The notes under the pieces are model-generated. The model saw only the letters and a list, made by a program, of their open reading frames with translations. It made no database searches and was not told the DNA's origin. From contig JBITNC010000001.1 in the NCBI GenBank assembly GCA_050084985.1, positions 20,956,001 through 21,020,000 of the forward strand: a stretch of 64,000 nucleotides of DNA. The letters run 5' to 3'. Position numbers and translations under genes: made by a program. Shown here one piece after another: positions 37,999 to 47,267 of this stretch (positions within the stretch are counted from its first letter, which is position 1; the number at the start of each line of letters is the position of its first letter). The stretch is from Nageia nagi. Lineage: Eukaryota; Pinophyta.

Positions 37999-38577
37999 TG
38001 TTAGACTATTATCTTTGTGTGTATTTCATCAATATTTTCCAATTCATGGATTTTTAGTGTATTTTGTCCATTTGTACAAGTGTTGTGTAGTTTTTTAGAC
38101 TGATATTGTTATGCATTTGATGAGTAAACATAGGTTTAATATTTTATAACTTATTTAATGTATTATAGTGATATCTATAGGCCTATATAATGGATTAAGC
38201 ATTGTAATATCATGAAATATAGAGGATCATATAATATCATGTATTAGAGCTATAGAGAGAGCTCCAAGTGAGCCATTTATAAGAATATTGATCTATCAGA
38301 TCATGTTAACATTGAAGTAGTGTATAGTATATTATTCTATTAGAATATATACATTATTGTAGACTATTAATGAACTATTATTGATTATTGCTCCAAAGAT
38401 GCTTCAATGCTTCATGGTTATCTAGTTAAATCAAAACCAAAGATTTTTTGATAGTTCAAATCATTTTTTTTTCTATTGGTATACTTTAGAGTTCATTAAA
38501 CTTATCAAGTTTATTATAACATTTATAGAGTTGAACCTTAAGGATTTTTCATGTAGTCAATCTATTATAAAACTACA
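37999..38577 (+). repeat. Element D 5' LTR (left end tentative)
   Basis: Ends ACTACA at 38577, two bases before a primer-binding site (TGGTATTAGAGC, 38580-38591). A possible start is TGTTAGAC at 37999. No 3' LTR was found, so the length (about 580 bp) is tentative. Confidence 0.5.
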
Positions 38578-38579
38578 TG

Positions 38580-38591
38580 TGGTATTAGAGC
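38580..38591 (+). other. Element D primer-binding site
   Basis: TGGTATTAGAGC, one mismatch from the initiator-Met tRNA complement. Confidence 0.8.
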
Positions 38592-38684
38592 TAAGTTAGA
38601 GTATAAGATTTATTCTAGAAGCTAGTTGTGGATTTCTTGTAGAGTTTTATCAACTCTCTAGAAATGTGATTTGTGATTGTTCTT

Positions 38685-38955
38685 TATTATGACCCCATAA
38701 CATGTATTAGGAATAGTACTTGTGTTTAGTATCATATGCACTATGCATTGGGTTACTTATGTTGTAAATGCTATTTATAGGGGGTTTCCCTATTATTAAA
38801 AAGGAAGAAGAAGAATGAGTTGAGTTTTATGTGAGAAGTGATTCTCAAGGAGGTGCCCCCAACTAAGTGGCATAAGCAATTTTCATTAGTGTATTATTAG
38901 TGTATTTTCATAGAATTAAGCCATAATTTGATTATGATCTATTAGGATCTTAACA
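38685..38955 (+). repeat. TR-GAG-like element 5' LTR
   Basis: 271 bp; the terminal TG has decayed to TA. Highly similar to the 3' copy through AATAGTACTTGTGTTTAGT, the CTATTTATAGGGGG TATA-like region and the AGAAGAAGAATGAGTTGA segment. Confidence 0.9.
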
Positions 38956-39889
38956 TCTTGTATTAGAGCTTTGATTTTAGCTCTTGTGGGTAGTTTTGTT
39001 AGTGTGAGTGATTTTTATTATCAGTGAGCGATTTTGTGTGTTGAGTGGTTTTAGGTGATTTTGGAGTTTTGAGTAGTTTTGGTTATATGAGTGAATTTAT
39101 GTAGTGCAAGCCCATTTTTTCTTTTTAGTAGATTTATGGTATGTATGGTTTTTAGTATTTAGAAGTAGGTATTTTTTTTAGGTGGGTGGATTTCTATTAT
39201 GGAGTGGTTATAAAGGTATGTTTCATTGGTAGAAGACATCTTGAGAGGATTCAAGGCTGTACGTGCGCATTTGGAGCTAGATACTATAAAGAAAGAGGCA
39301 AGGGTAGCTGGATCCAATTTATGCAATAAAATATTAAGGCCATGGAAGAGAATTTGGGATGGTGCAAGAGAGGTAGGGTGGAAAGAAACTCGAACATCAA
39401 CAAATTTGGTTGTCAAGATGAAAAGGGGCAAGATCCAAAATGTATGAGTTTTTGCAAGCTTAAATAAGGGCTTATGATATTTGGGGTTTTCACACTAGCA
39501 TCATCTAGGATCAAATATTGGAAGGCTTAGAGCTATAATGTCATCATTTTAGTTTGTGGAGTTTTGTATTTAATTTCTACAAGGATGTGTGTTTCATATT
39601 TTGGATTTCGGAGGTTTGATATTGGTATAAAGAGCATCATGTGACAAATCATTTCATATGCTTTCATCAAGATATTTCCAATGGTGTATCAATGACATCA
39701 ATCAAAGACTTGTAACAAAATTTATGGTATTTGTAAGGTTTCTCGATATTGCACCTTTTTTTTTCAATTTCTTGTAAAGAGGTCCTTTTAGAGATAATGA
39801 ATAAGACCTATTGGACACTCTAAATTAGGATATTTAGATTAGTGAAAAAAATGATAATGATGGATATTATTGCTTTACCATTTCATATT

Positions 39890-40430
39890 GATTCTTTGCA
39901 TCATTATATTGATGATTTTGAGGATTTTTTGATGACTATGTGATGGATGATAAATGAGCCTTTCATTTATTCACTAATGGCTTAAGGGTATAAGTAAAAA
40001 AGAATGTAGTCATGTTTAATCCACCAAATCTAAGAGATGCTTATTCATTGTACAAGTTAGCAGAGGCTATACTTGCATATCCATAACCTATTATGATTCT
40101 TGATAATATCCATGTGGATCCAGTGGACCCTATTGCAAAGTGTGAGGACCTTCCTTTGACTTATATTAGCATAATTGATGTGGCACTAGTGGATCCCGTA
40201 GAGTGTGAGGACCTTCCTATCACTTATCTAAATATAGATGATGTGAAGCCAGTGGACCCCATTAAGGAGTAGGAGGCCCTTCCTCTACCTTGTATCCATA
40301 CCAATGATGTGGCTTTCGAGAGTTCAAGTCTATTAGAGCAGGTTGTAGAGTGTGATGATATTCCTCTCACTTACATCACTATGGATGATCTTGAGTCACA
40401 TGTTATTTTCAAGAACCCATTATAGAATTA
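39890..40430 (+). pseudogene. TR-GAG-like gag relic with C-terminal acidic repeats
   Basis: Frame fragments give FTNGLRV*VKKNVVMFNP, then PNLRDAYSLYKLAEAI at about 39970-40070. This is the conserved end of Ty3-type retrotransposon gag (F..GL...I...V....P..L..A..LA..AE). It is followed by four degenerate units of 21-22 codons (40120-40400) carrying a CEDLP.TY...DDV theme. No zinc knuckle is visible. Several stops make it non-functional. In related non-autonomous families Gag may package RNA for a partner element; that role here is inference. Confidence 0.65.
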
Positions 40431-40804
40431 TTTAGTGTAGTAATAGCATCATGGTGGATTCTTTATGGATTCTTATGGATCCTTCTTTTTGTTCCCTCCT
40501 CGACATCAACATCATCCTTCTTGGAGTGGAGTTTTGATTCATGGATGGGATCATGTTTAGATTTGGTGCACTATTGGCTACTATGGGAAAGTTGGAATCC
40601 TTGGTTCCCTCTTGTCCTTGTAATTCATGGATAGTTTGTAGATGTACTTTGTATTTTTGGGCAACCTTTAAGGACAAAGCTTGTATAAGGGGGTAAGAAT
40701 GTTATGACTCCCCTTAGTATATTAGGTGTGTGGTATGTATTACATTTTGTTAATGTGTGGTGTGTAGAAGCTTTGAGGACAAAGCTTCCTTAAGGGGGTG
40801 GCAA

Positions 40805-41073
40805 TGTTATGGCCCCATAACATGTATTAGCAATAGTACTTGTGTTTAGTCTCATATGCACTATGCATTGGGTTACTTATGTTGTAAAAGCTATTTATAG
40901 GGGGTTTCCCTATTATTAAAAAGGAAGAAGAAGAATGAGTTGAATTTTATGTGAGAAGTGATTCTCAAAAAGGTGCTCTCCTTGAAGTGGTACAAGTGAT
41001 TCATTAGTATAGGATTAATGTATTTTTATAGGATTAAGCCATAAATTGATTATGATCTATTAGGCTCTTAACA
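40805..41073 (+). repeat. TR-GAG-like element 3' LTR
   Basis: 269 bp, TGTTATGGCC ... CTTAACA, directly preceded by the polypurine tract at 40791-40804. Confidence 0.9.
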
Positions 41074-41084
41074 TTCTTGGTATA

Positions 41085-41370
41085 ATGATCAACAAAAACT
41101 ATGAGTTACAAGTTCTAAAATTTGATGGAGAGGATTATATTTTTTGGAACATAAAAATTAAGATATTCTTGATTACAAAAGGTATTTAGCACATTATTGC
41201 TAATGGATATAAGGAACCAAAATATTGGATCAAGCTATAAGAAGAAGAAAGAAGAGAGAAGAAGGAATAGGAACATTAAAATTGCTTGGCTCTCATGGAG
41301 ATTAGAAAAGGTATGAAGGAAAATGCTTTTCCACATATTGTTAGTTTTAGGATAGTTGTAAATGCATGGA
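41085..41370 (+). pseudogene. Element D gag relic (copia UBN2/DUF4219 type), truncated
   Basis: ATG at 41085 opens MINKNYELQVLKFDGEDY then IFWNIKIKIFL, the DUF4219/UBN2 start of Ty1/copia gag (FDG.NY..W...M). It continues GYKEPKYW and CLALMEIRKGMKENAFPHI before homology ends near 41365. The rest of element D is not found; the gypsy element begins at 41741. With the TR-GAG-like element removed, D's PBS and gag lie about 110 bp apart, as expected. Confidence 0.75.
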
Positions 41371-41740
41371 AATGATTGCTATATATTTTTGTGAATGATT
41401 GCTATATTATTTTTAAAAATCTATATAATCAGACTATCAATTGGTCTTATAATGAAATACTTAAAATAAATAGAAGTGATATCATATGGTATAGTTGTAT
41501 CATTTTAAAATATATGAAAGAGGTCATAACATGTTCCATTATTTTCACCTCATCATTTTGTATATACAACTTGATATGCACTTGAGAACCACATGTTTTT
41601 TTATCTTTGGCTAAGTATTACAAGCATGCTTTTTTTCAAATTACCACTTTTGGACTAGTTTTTAACACTTACAAAATTCCATATCATATGGTCTATTTAA
41701 ATCTTTTAGTGGGAGGTATGAATTTGTTAAAGGTTTCAAA
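41371..41740. other. Unassigned stretch between element D and the gypsy element
   Basis: No coding match. It contains CCATATCATATGGTCTATT (about 41681), resembling the tandem unit at 56300-56462 on the other side of the gypsy insertion. The two probably were one locus before insertion. Confidence 0.45.
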
Positions 41741-42111
41741 TGTTAGGATCCCATATCCTAACATTTACTTAGATTATATTAGTTCATTAATTAGAATATT
41801 GACTTATATTGAATGTAAGGGGATTGACATATTTGTAAGATGAATCACCATTTTGTCTTGAATGGTTGATTAGGGTTAGGGTAGGTGGACTATAAATATG
41901 TGTGGGAATAGAATAGTTATCATCTAGGAAAATATATTGTTTGAGATGTAAGGAGGTTGATTCATTTTGGTTATTCAGAAAAGTGATTATGTTTCTATCT
42001 TGTTCTATTTAGATTCATGTGGCTTGTGTTTTGAGATTAGAAATACAATTTACTATCATTTTCACTATTATTTAGCAAGAATCTCATTTAGGAACTTGCA
42101 AGTTCCTAACA
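41741..42111 (+). repeat. Gypsy 5' LTR
   Basis: 371 bp, with a short internal deletion relative to the 3' LTR near 41955. A 9-bp inverted repeat opens the LTR and an 18-bp perfect palindrome (42090-42107) closes it. Confidence 0.9.
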
Positions 42112-42113
42112 TA

Positions 42114-42125
42114 TGGTATCAAAGC
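42114..42125 (+). other. Gypsy primer-binding site
   Basis: TGGTATCAAAGC, two bases after the LTR. Confidence 0.85.
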
Positions 42126-42721
42126 TTCAAATTTGGCACCTATGGGCTGGTTGAGAATTGAGATTATGTGTTTCTAGCTAATAAGATACCAAAATTTTAC
42201 CAAAACATCAAGGTTGCATCAAGTTGGAACCCCTAGATTTTTCCCCTTTTATAGTTGAAACTTTATTAATTTTTTTTTTAGAATTTCAGGTTGATCCTTC
42301 CACCATAGTTCATGATCCTCATTTGCAGCATGCCATTCTTGTATCGCATCCCTCCACTTATCTTTCTCTTTCTTGTGCATTAACCTTCATACTGCAAGCC
42401 ATCATCATTTCTAAAATAACTATTTTTTCTTAGGGAACCCTAAATTTCCTTACCATAAATAACAACTACTAAAATGGGCAAAAACTTCAAAGATAATTAT
42501 CTTTCAAACTATGAGGAATTAGGAGATTTTAACAAGGTTAGTTCGTTACCTATGGTAGCAATTTTTTAGAAAAAAGAGTATAACATTATGAAATCATCAT
42601 TTTGGGGCTTATCCCATTATGATTATTTTTGCATGTTGATTTCTTTGATATATATCACCCATACACTTTTTAGTTTCCAAAAATAGAAATTTTTAAAAAT
42701 AGCAATTCTTGAAATAGTAAG

Positions 42722-43660
42722 ATGGATGACGATCAAAGATCCTTGGATATGGATATGTTAGCATAGTAAATAGACCAAATAGTAGATTTTATAGGTGATT
42801 CTCACCTCCCCACTACTCTTGATGAACTCAAAGAGTCAATAGAAGCTATAACTTCCTCTTATGGACTATGGATTGAAGGATCAAATTTATGAAGTAAGCC
42901 ACATTTCATAACACATCATCAGATGCAAGTGGATCAATTCAATCTCAATCATATATTGGGCAAGGCTTCCATAATTCTTAAGGACCACAAAAAGCCTTTA
43001 TTCTTCCATGTACAACCAAATTAGACTTTCCAGAATTTGATGGTGAATACTCGACTAGCTAGTTGTATTGGGATGAGTAATATGTCTCCTTAAATCAAAT
43101 ACCTAAGACTCAAAAGGTCAACCTCATCTCTTTTCACTTAGAATACAAAGCCATCCAATGGGAAAAGTGGTTTGAAAAGAAAAATGGTACCCCATATAGG
43201 GGGGATTTCACCCTTAACCTCCTTGTTATATTTGGTCCTAATGAATTTGAAGATTTCATTGGTGCCTCACTAAATTGCACCAAATGACTATGATGAGAGA
43301 ATACCAAACTAAATTTGAAAAGCTTGCTAATCATACTAAAGTATTATATGAGGTATTATTTTTTAGTTGTTTCATTAGTGATCTAAAGGAAGAAATTCAA
43401 GTAGAAGTCAAAATATTCAATCCTAGCAACATGACAATAGCAATAGGGCTTGCCAAATTGGTGGAGGATAAATTCAATGTACAATTCAAAAATACCAAGC
43501 AAATCACTTGGAAAATATTGACTCTTACTAAGATGAAGGAGAGAAATAAAAAAGGGATTTTCTATAATTGTGATGAAAAATTTGCACCAAGCCATCATTG
43601 TACCACTCAAAAACTATATTTCCTAGATGTAGATGCCCCTATGGAACCATGAGAAGAGGG
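42722..43660 (+). pseudogene. Gypsy gag relic
   Basis: A Met at 42722 (MDDDQRSLDMDML) precedes a broken frame. KLDFPEFDGEYSTS-like text lies at 43020, then W..WF..KNGTP (43165). The longest open part, 43275-43652, has MREYQTKFEKLANHT, FISDLKEEIQVEVKIFNP and AIGLAKLVEDKF, the Retrotrans_gag signature. The zinc knuckle area (FYNCDEKFAPSHHC) retains C...H...C-like residues. Several stops occur before 43275. Confidence 0.75.
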
Positions 43661-43689
43661 TTTTTAGGATGCCATGGTAGATATCAAAT

Positions 43690-44150
43690 ATGAATTAGAC
43701 CAACTTACTGAATTTATTCCTAAAATTTCTTGCAATACCCAATATGGGTTTATTTCTCCATAAACCATGAAATTTTGGGGATATTTCAAGGGGAAATTAT
43801 TGATAATATTACTTGACTCAGGAAGCACTCATAATTTTATGAATCCTGATGTGGCAAAAAAGAACCACTTTTATATCTATCCATAGAATAATTTTAAGGT
43901 GATGATAGGGAATAGAGGAAAAATTTCTTACAAAGGCTAGTGAAACAATATCAAGCTCAGTATGGGTGACTACAAGATGCAAAGTGACATGTATATTCTA
44001 CCATTAGGAGGGTGTGATGTGGTCCTTGGTATACAATGGTTGATGAAATTAGGCCTTGTTCTTTGGGATTTTCATGATTTGTGGATGCAATTCAAAGTTG
44101 ATGAGAATAAATATACTTTTAAAGGAATTAAGGTAGGGCAATAAAAAATT
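43690..44150 (+). pseudogene. Gypsy protease relic
   Basis: LILLDSGSTHNFMNPDVAKK at about 43802-43860 is the retropepsin active site (LDSGSTHNF), followed by CDVVLGIQWLMKLGLVLWDF (44013-44070), the conserved DVVLG.QWL..LG..LWDF block of gypsy protease. Stops flank it. The protease would mature the polyprotein. Confidence 0.85.
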
Positions 44151-44219
44151 ATTAGTTCTCATCAGATGGAGAAACTATTGAAGAAAGAAAAATTATTAGT
44201 TCTCATCACATGGAGAAAC

Positions 44220-45459
44220 TATTGAAGAAAGAAAGTAAGGGAATGGTGGGATAACTATTCTCTATTCAGCCAACCTTGCAAGACTCACCATAAGTATAAG
44301 AATTACAATAAGTACTTTCTCATCATACAAGTATCTTTGAGGAACCCTATGGGTTGCCATCCCATCACCCTCATGACCATCTAATTTAGTTACTCCCTAG
44401 GAGTTAACCACCCAACATTTGGCCTTACCACTACCCTTGCCTATAAAAGGATGAAATAGAAAAGCTTATGGAAGACATGTTAAAAGCTGGCATTATTCAC
44501 CCAAGTATGAGTCATTAATCTTCTTTGGATATGTTGGTTCACAAAAGAGATGGGTGATAGAGGATGTGTATTAACTTTCAAAATTTAAATAAAATCACCA
44601 TCAAGGATAAGTTTTGCATTTCAATCATTAATGAATTGTTATATGAACTCAATGGTGTGAAATATTTTTCCAAATTAGATCTTTGATATGGGTACCATCA
44701 AATCTAGCTTCATGAAGAAGCCATCCCCAAAACATCTTTTCGCATGCATGAAGGTCATTATGAGTTCTTAGTAATTCCCTTTGACCTTACTAATGCTTCC
44801 TCAACCTTTCAGAGTATGATGAACCTAGTATTATACCCTTATGTTTAAAAATTTATTTTATTTATTTTGATGATATTTTTATTTACATAAAAACTTGGGA
44901 GGATCACTTGTTCTAGTTAAATTAGACCTTTCAACTCCTCCATTAGAATTAGTTGTATTCCAACTACTTTAAATGTTCCTTTGGCCAACAAGAGATCAAG
45001 TACCTTAGATACATTATTTTATAATAAGGTGTCAAGGTGAACTCAATGAATATTGAGGATATGCAAACATCACCTCTTCATAAATCCTTGAAAAGCTTAG
45101 GGGCTTCCTTGGATTGATAGGGTACTACCATAAGTTTGTAAAAGATTATGGAAAGATTGTAGCCCCACTCATACCTTTGCTCAAGAAGAATGCATTCACT
45201 TGGTTAGTATATATAAAAGAATCCTTTTATGAACTAAAGGCTACCATGTGATCTACTCCAATATTAGCCATGCCAAATTTCTCCAAAATATTCATCATTG
45301 AGAGTGATGCCTCTGGGGTTAGAATTGGAGCTGTGCTAATGCAAGAAGGGTGATCCTTGGATTTCACAAGCAAGGACCTCTCCAATAGAAACTTGGCTAA
45401 ATCCACCTATGAAAAAGAAATCCTTGCAATCATTCATGCCATTTAGCATTGGAGACACT
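44220..45459 (+). pseudogene. Gypsy reverse transcriptase / RNase H relic, 5' part
   Basis: RT blocks: EKLMEDMLKAGIIHPS (44461), CINFQNLNKITIKDKF (44568), YFSKLDL*YGYHQI (44665), KTSFRMHEGHYEF (44730), then YFDDIFIY at 44863-44886 (the Y.DD box, frame shifted relative to its neighbours). RNase H includes ESDASG (45299) and YEKEILAIIHAI*HWRH at 45408-45458. The domain is cut at 45459 by element E and continues in frame at 54315. Confidence 0.85.
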
Positions 45460-45684
45460 TGTTGAGCGTGAGTGATTGTAATTGTTGTCAACGTGGTGTT
45501 GATCGGGTTCCGGAGGTTCTGACCGGGTTCCGGAGGTGAAGCATGACTGTAATTGTTGTCAACAAGGTGTTGATCGGGTTTCGGAGGTTTTGATCGGGTT
45601 CTGGAGGTGAAGCGTGACTGTAACTGTTGTCAACAAGTGATTTTGGTAAAGCCGGGGTTAGTAAACAAAGTGTTCCGAAAGAGA

Positions 45685-46040
45685 TGACGTCAGCGATTTC
45701 GAGCCTTCACTCAAAACCGGAGTCCAGAAGTGATGAGGTCAGCAAGGAGCGATCAAAGAGCCGGAGCCAGCTAGTAAAACATTCCGAAAGCAAGAGATGA
45801 TGTCACAGAGGATAAGATAGTCGAGTTTTGGTAAAGACCAAGGTCCGGAGATAAAGGTCCGGAGATGATGACATCATGCGAGAAGCGTTTTACTCTACTT
45901 CCGGAGTCCGAAGAAGATGATGTCAGCAGTTGGTGTATAAAAGTGCGGAGATAAAAGTGCGGAGATAAGAGTCCGAAGATGATGACATCATGCGGGAAGC
46001 ATTTTACTCTACTTCTGGATTCCGGAGATGATGACATCAC
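45685..46040 (+). promoter_or_regulatory. Cluster of seven TGAnnTCA (bZIP-like) octamers in the LTR
   Basis: Octamers start at 45685 (TGACGTCA), 45734 (TGAGGTCA), 45798 (TGATGTCA), 45869, 45983 and 46033 (TGACATCA), and 45918 (TGATGTCA; TGACGTCA in the 3' LTR). TGACGTCA is the consensus of plant TGA/bZIP factors (as-1, C-box). Function is inferred from motif only. Confidence 0.55.
45936..45943 (+). promoter_or_regulatory. Candidate TATA box of the element E LTR
   Basis: TATAAAAG, identical in the 3' LTR (53041 region), directly downstream of a TGATGTCA/TGACGTCA octamer. An alternative is TATAAAC near 46352, which would give a longer U3. The transcription start cannot be seen. Confidence 0.45.
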
Positions 46041-46764
46041 GATGTATACAATAAACATCCGGCAAGCAAGACAAAGAGTCCGGAATTAACAGAAATATCA
46101 TTATGAAGAAGACAAAGAGTCCGGAATTAATAGAAATACCATTATGAAGAAGAAAAGAGTCCGAAATTATCAGAAATACCATTATGAAGAAGAAAAGAGT
46201 CCAGAATTATCAGAAATAATCAGATACTATCAAATCTCTGAAATCAATGAAGAAAGAGCTATACGTGTCTGAACAAATCTATTTGAGCAATAGGAGCGTT
46301 CGTCAGTTACAACAGTTGCAGACTCAGATAGTGAACTCCCTTTGGTGTAGGAGCAGTTATAAACAAGGATTCCTTTTCAGTTTATTTTTGATAACATGTC
46401 ATGATAGGAACAGTTTCTCTGGGGTTTTTCTTGATGCGTAACATTTCTCTTGGGTATGAAAGAAAAATGTGAAGTGTGAATTGGTGATTTTTTCGAGCAG
46501 TGTGCGCGAAGAGAGAAGTGTGTATAGTGAAGGGCCGGGGTGGAGGCAAAAGAGTGTGATGAGATGTGCGTGAAGTGAAGTGTGCAAATGCAAGTAATTG
46601 TATGGATGTGGTGAGAAGAGAAGTGGGTGAGAGCAGGTAACGGTGTGGAAGAGGGAAGTATCCGGAGTGTGTGAAGTGAGCATTGGAGCTAGACCATTGA
46701 GGGTCTTCAGAACTGTATTCCTTCCTCCCTTTTAATGTTGTCTCAAGTGGGTGCTTGATAAGTG

Positions 46765-46980
46765 GTAGTTGGTGCTATCCTTCACAGTTGGTGCTGTGAA
46801 TTTGAGAGCTGGAGTTGGTGCTCCAAGCAGTAGGTGCTGCTTTACTCAAAGTGGTAGTGGGTGCTACCCTTCACAGTTGGTGCTGTGAATTTGAGAGCTG
46901 GAGTTGGTGCTCCAAGCAGTTGGTGCTGTTATTCTCAAAGTGGTAGTTGGTGCTACCCTTCACAGTTGGTGCTGTGAATC
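46765..46980 (+). repeat. AGTTGGTGCT array in the element E LTR
   Basis: An 88-bp higher-order unit (GTGGTAGTTGGTGCTACC, CACAGTTGGTGCTGTG, GGAGTTGGTGCTCC, CAGTTGGTGCTG) occurs about two and a half times. Within it each GTTGGTGC core is flanked by its own short complementary arms (e.g. CACAG...CTGTG). Confidence 0.85.
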
Positions 46981-47206
46981 TGTAAGCTTTCTTTAATGGC
47001 TGGATTTGGATTGGTGTCCAAGCAGTCATTTTTGGGGATGTAGCCAAACTGGTGAACCTCGTTACATCTGGTGTTGTGTGATGTACTGGTGTGCTTGCTC
47101 ATTTTTCTCTGACTTTTAATCTGTCTTTATTTAAGAAGATTAAATTGATTATTTTTATATACACTGATTCACCCCCCCCTCTCAGTGTCACTCGAAGAAC
47201 AATAAT

Positions 47207-47220
47207 TGGTATTAGAGCCA
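47207..47220 (+). other. Element E primer-binding site
   Basis: TGGTATTAGAGCCA, one mismatch from the initiator-Met tRNA 3' complement, extending to the tRNA CCA-proximal base on the long side. Confidence 0.92.
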
Positions 47221-47267
47221 CGTTCCTACTCAGGCTATAACAGCTAAGGAGATCCGGTAGTGACACT

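Larger units (their letters stand above)
38685..41073 (+). mobile_element. Small non-autonomous gag-only LTR element (TR-GAG-like) inserted in element D
   Basis: Direct repeats 38685-38955 and 40805-41073 (about 270 bp; TATTATGACCCC/TGTTATGGCCCC ... CTTAACA) flank a 1.85-kb interior. Both outer flanks are TTCTT (38680-38684 and 41074-41078), a perfect 5-bp target duplication. A degenerate PBS (TGTATTAGAGC, 38959) and a polypurine tract (TTAAGGGGGTGGCAA) are present. The only recognisable domain is the end of a retrotransposon gag. No protease, integrase or RT fits in the space. It interrupts the leader of copia D just before its gag Met. Confidence 0.88.
45460..47204 (+). repeat. Element E 5' LTR
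   Basis: 1745 bp. In order it holds: two GATCGGGTTCCGGAGG-type repeats; seven TGAnnTCA octamers (45685-46040); a TATAAAAG box at 45936; four tandem units of about 37 bp with GAGTCC.GAATTA (46075-46220); a second TATA-like TTATAAACAAGG (46351); an array of AGTTGGTGCT decamers (46765-46975); and a C-rich AGTGTCACTCG end. Open frames on the minus strand recur in both LTRs but carry no known domain. Confidence 0.97.

Noticed and set aside
39226-39447. 73-codon plus-strand open frame in the TR-GAG-like element
   Set aside because: Charged and protein-like, but no match to gag, protease or any family I know. An overlapping minus-strand frame of 90 codons is equally open, so coding status is undecided and it is not listed as a gene.
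45771-46058. 95-codon minus-strand open frame, repeated at 52876-53163
   Set aside because: It is kept in both places only because both are copies of the same LTR. It has no known domain, and its Ser/Pro bias follows from the repeated TCCGGA/GATGACATCA text read backwards.
46399-46683. 94-codon minus-strand open frame in both LTRs (also 53504-53788)
   Set aside because: LTR duplication explains the conservation; low-complexity Leu/His/Ser composition, no motif, opposite to the element's transcription.
46765-46980. Repeat array as a CRISPR-like structure
   Set aside because: Nested repeats without unique spacers, within an LTR and duplicated in the other LTR; eukaryotic context.
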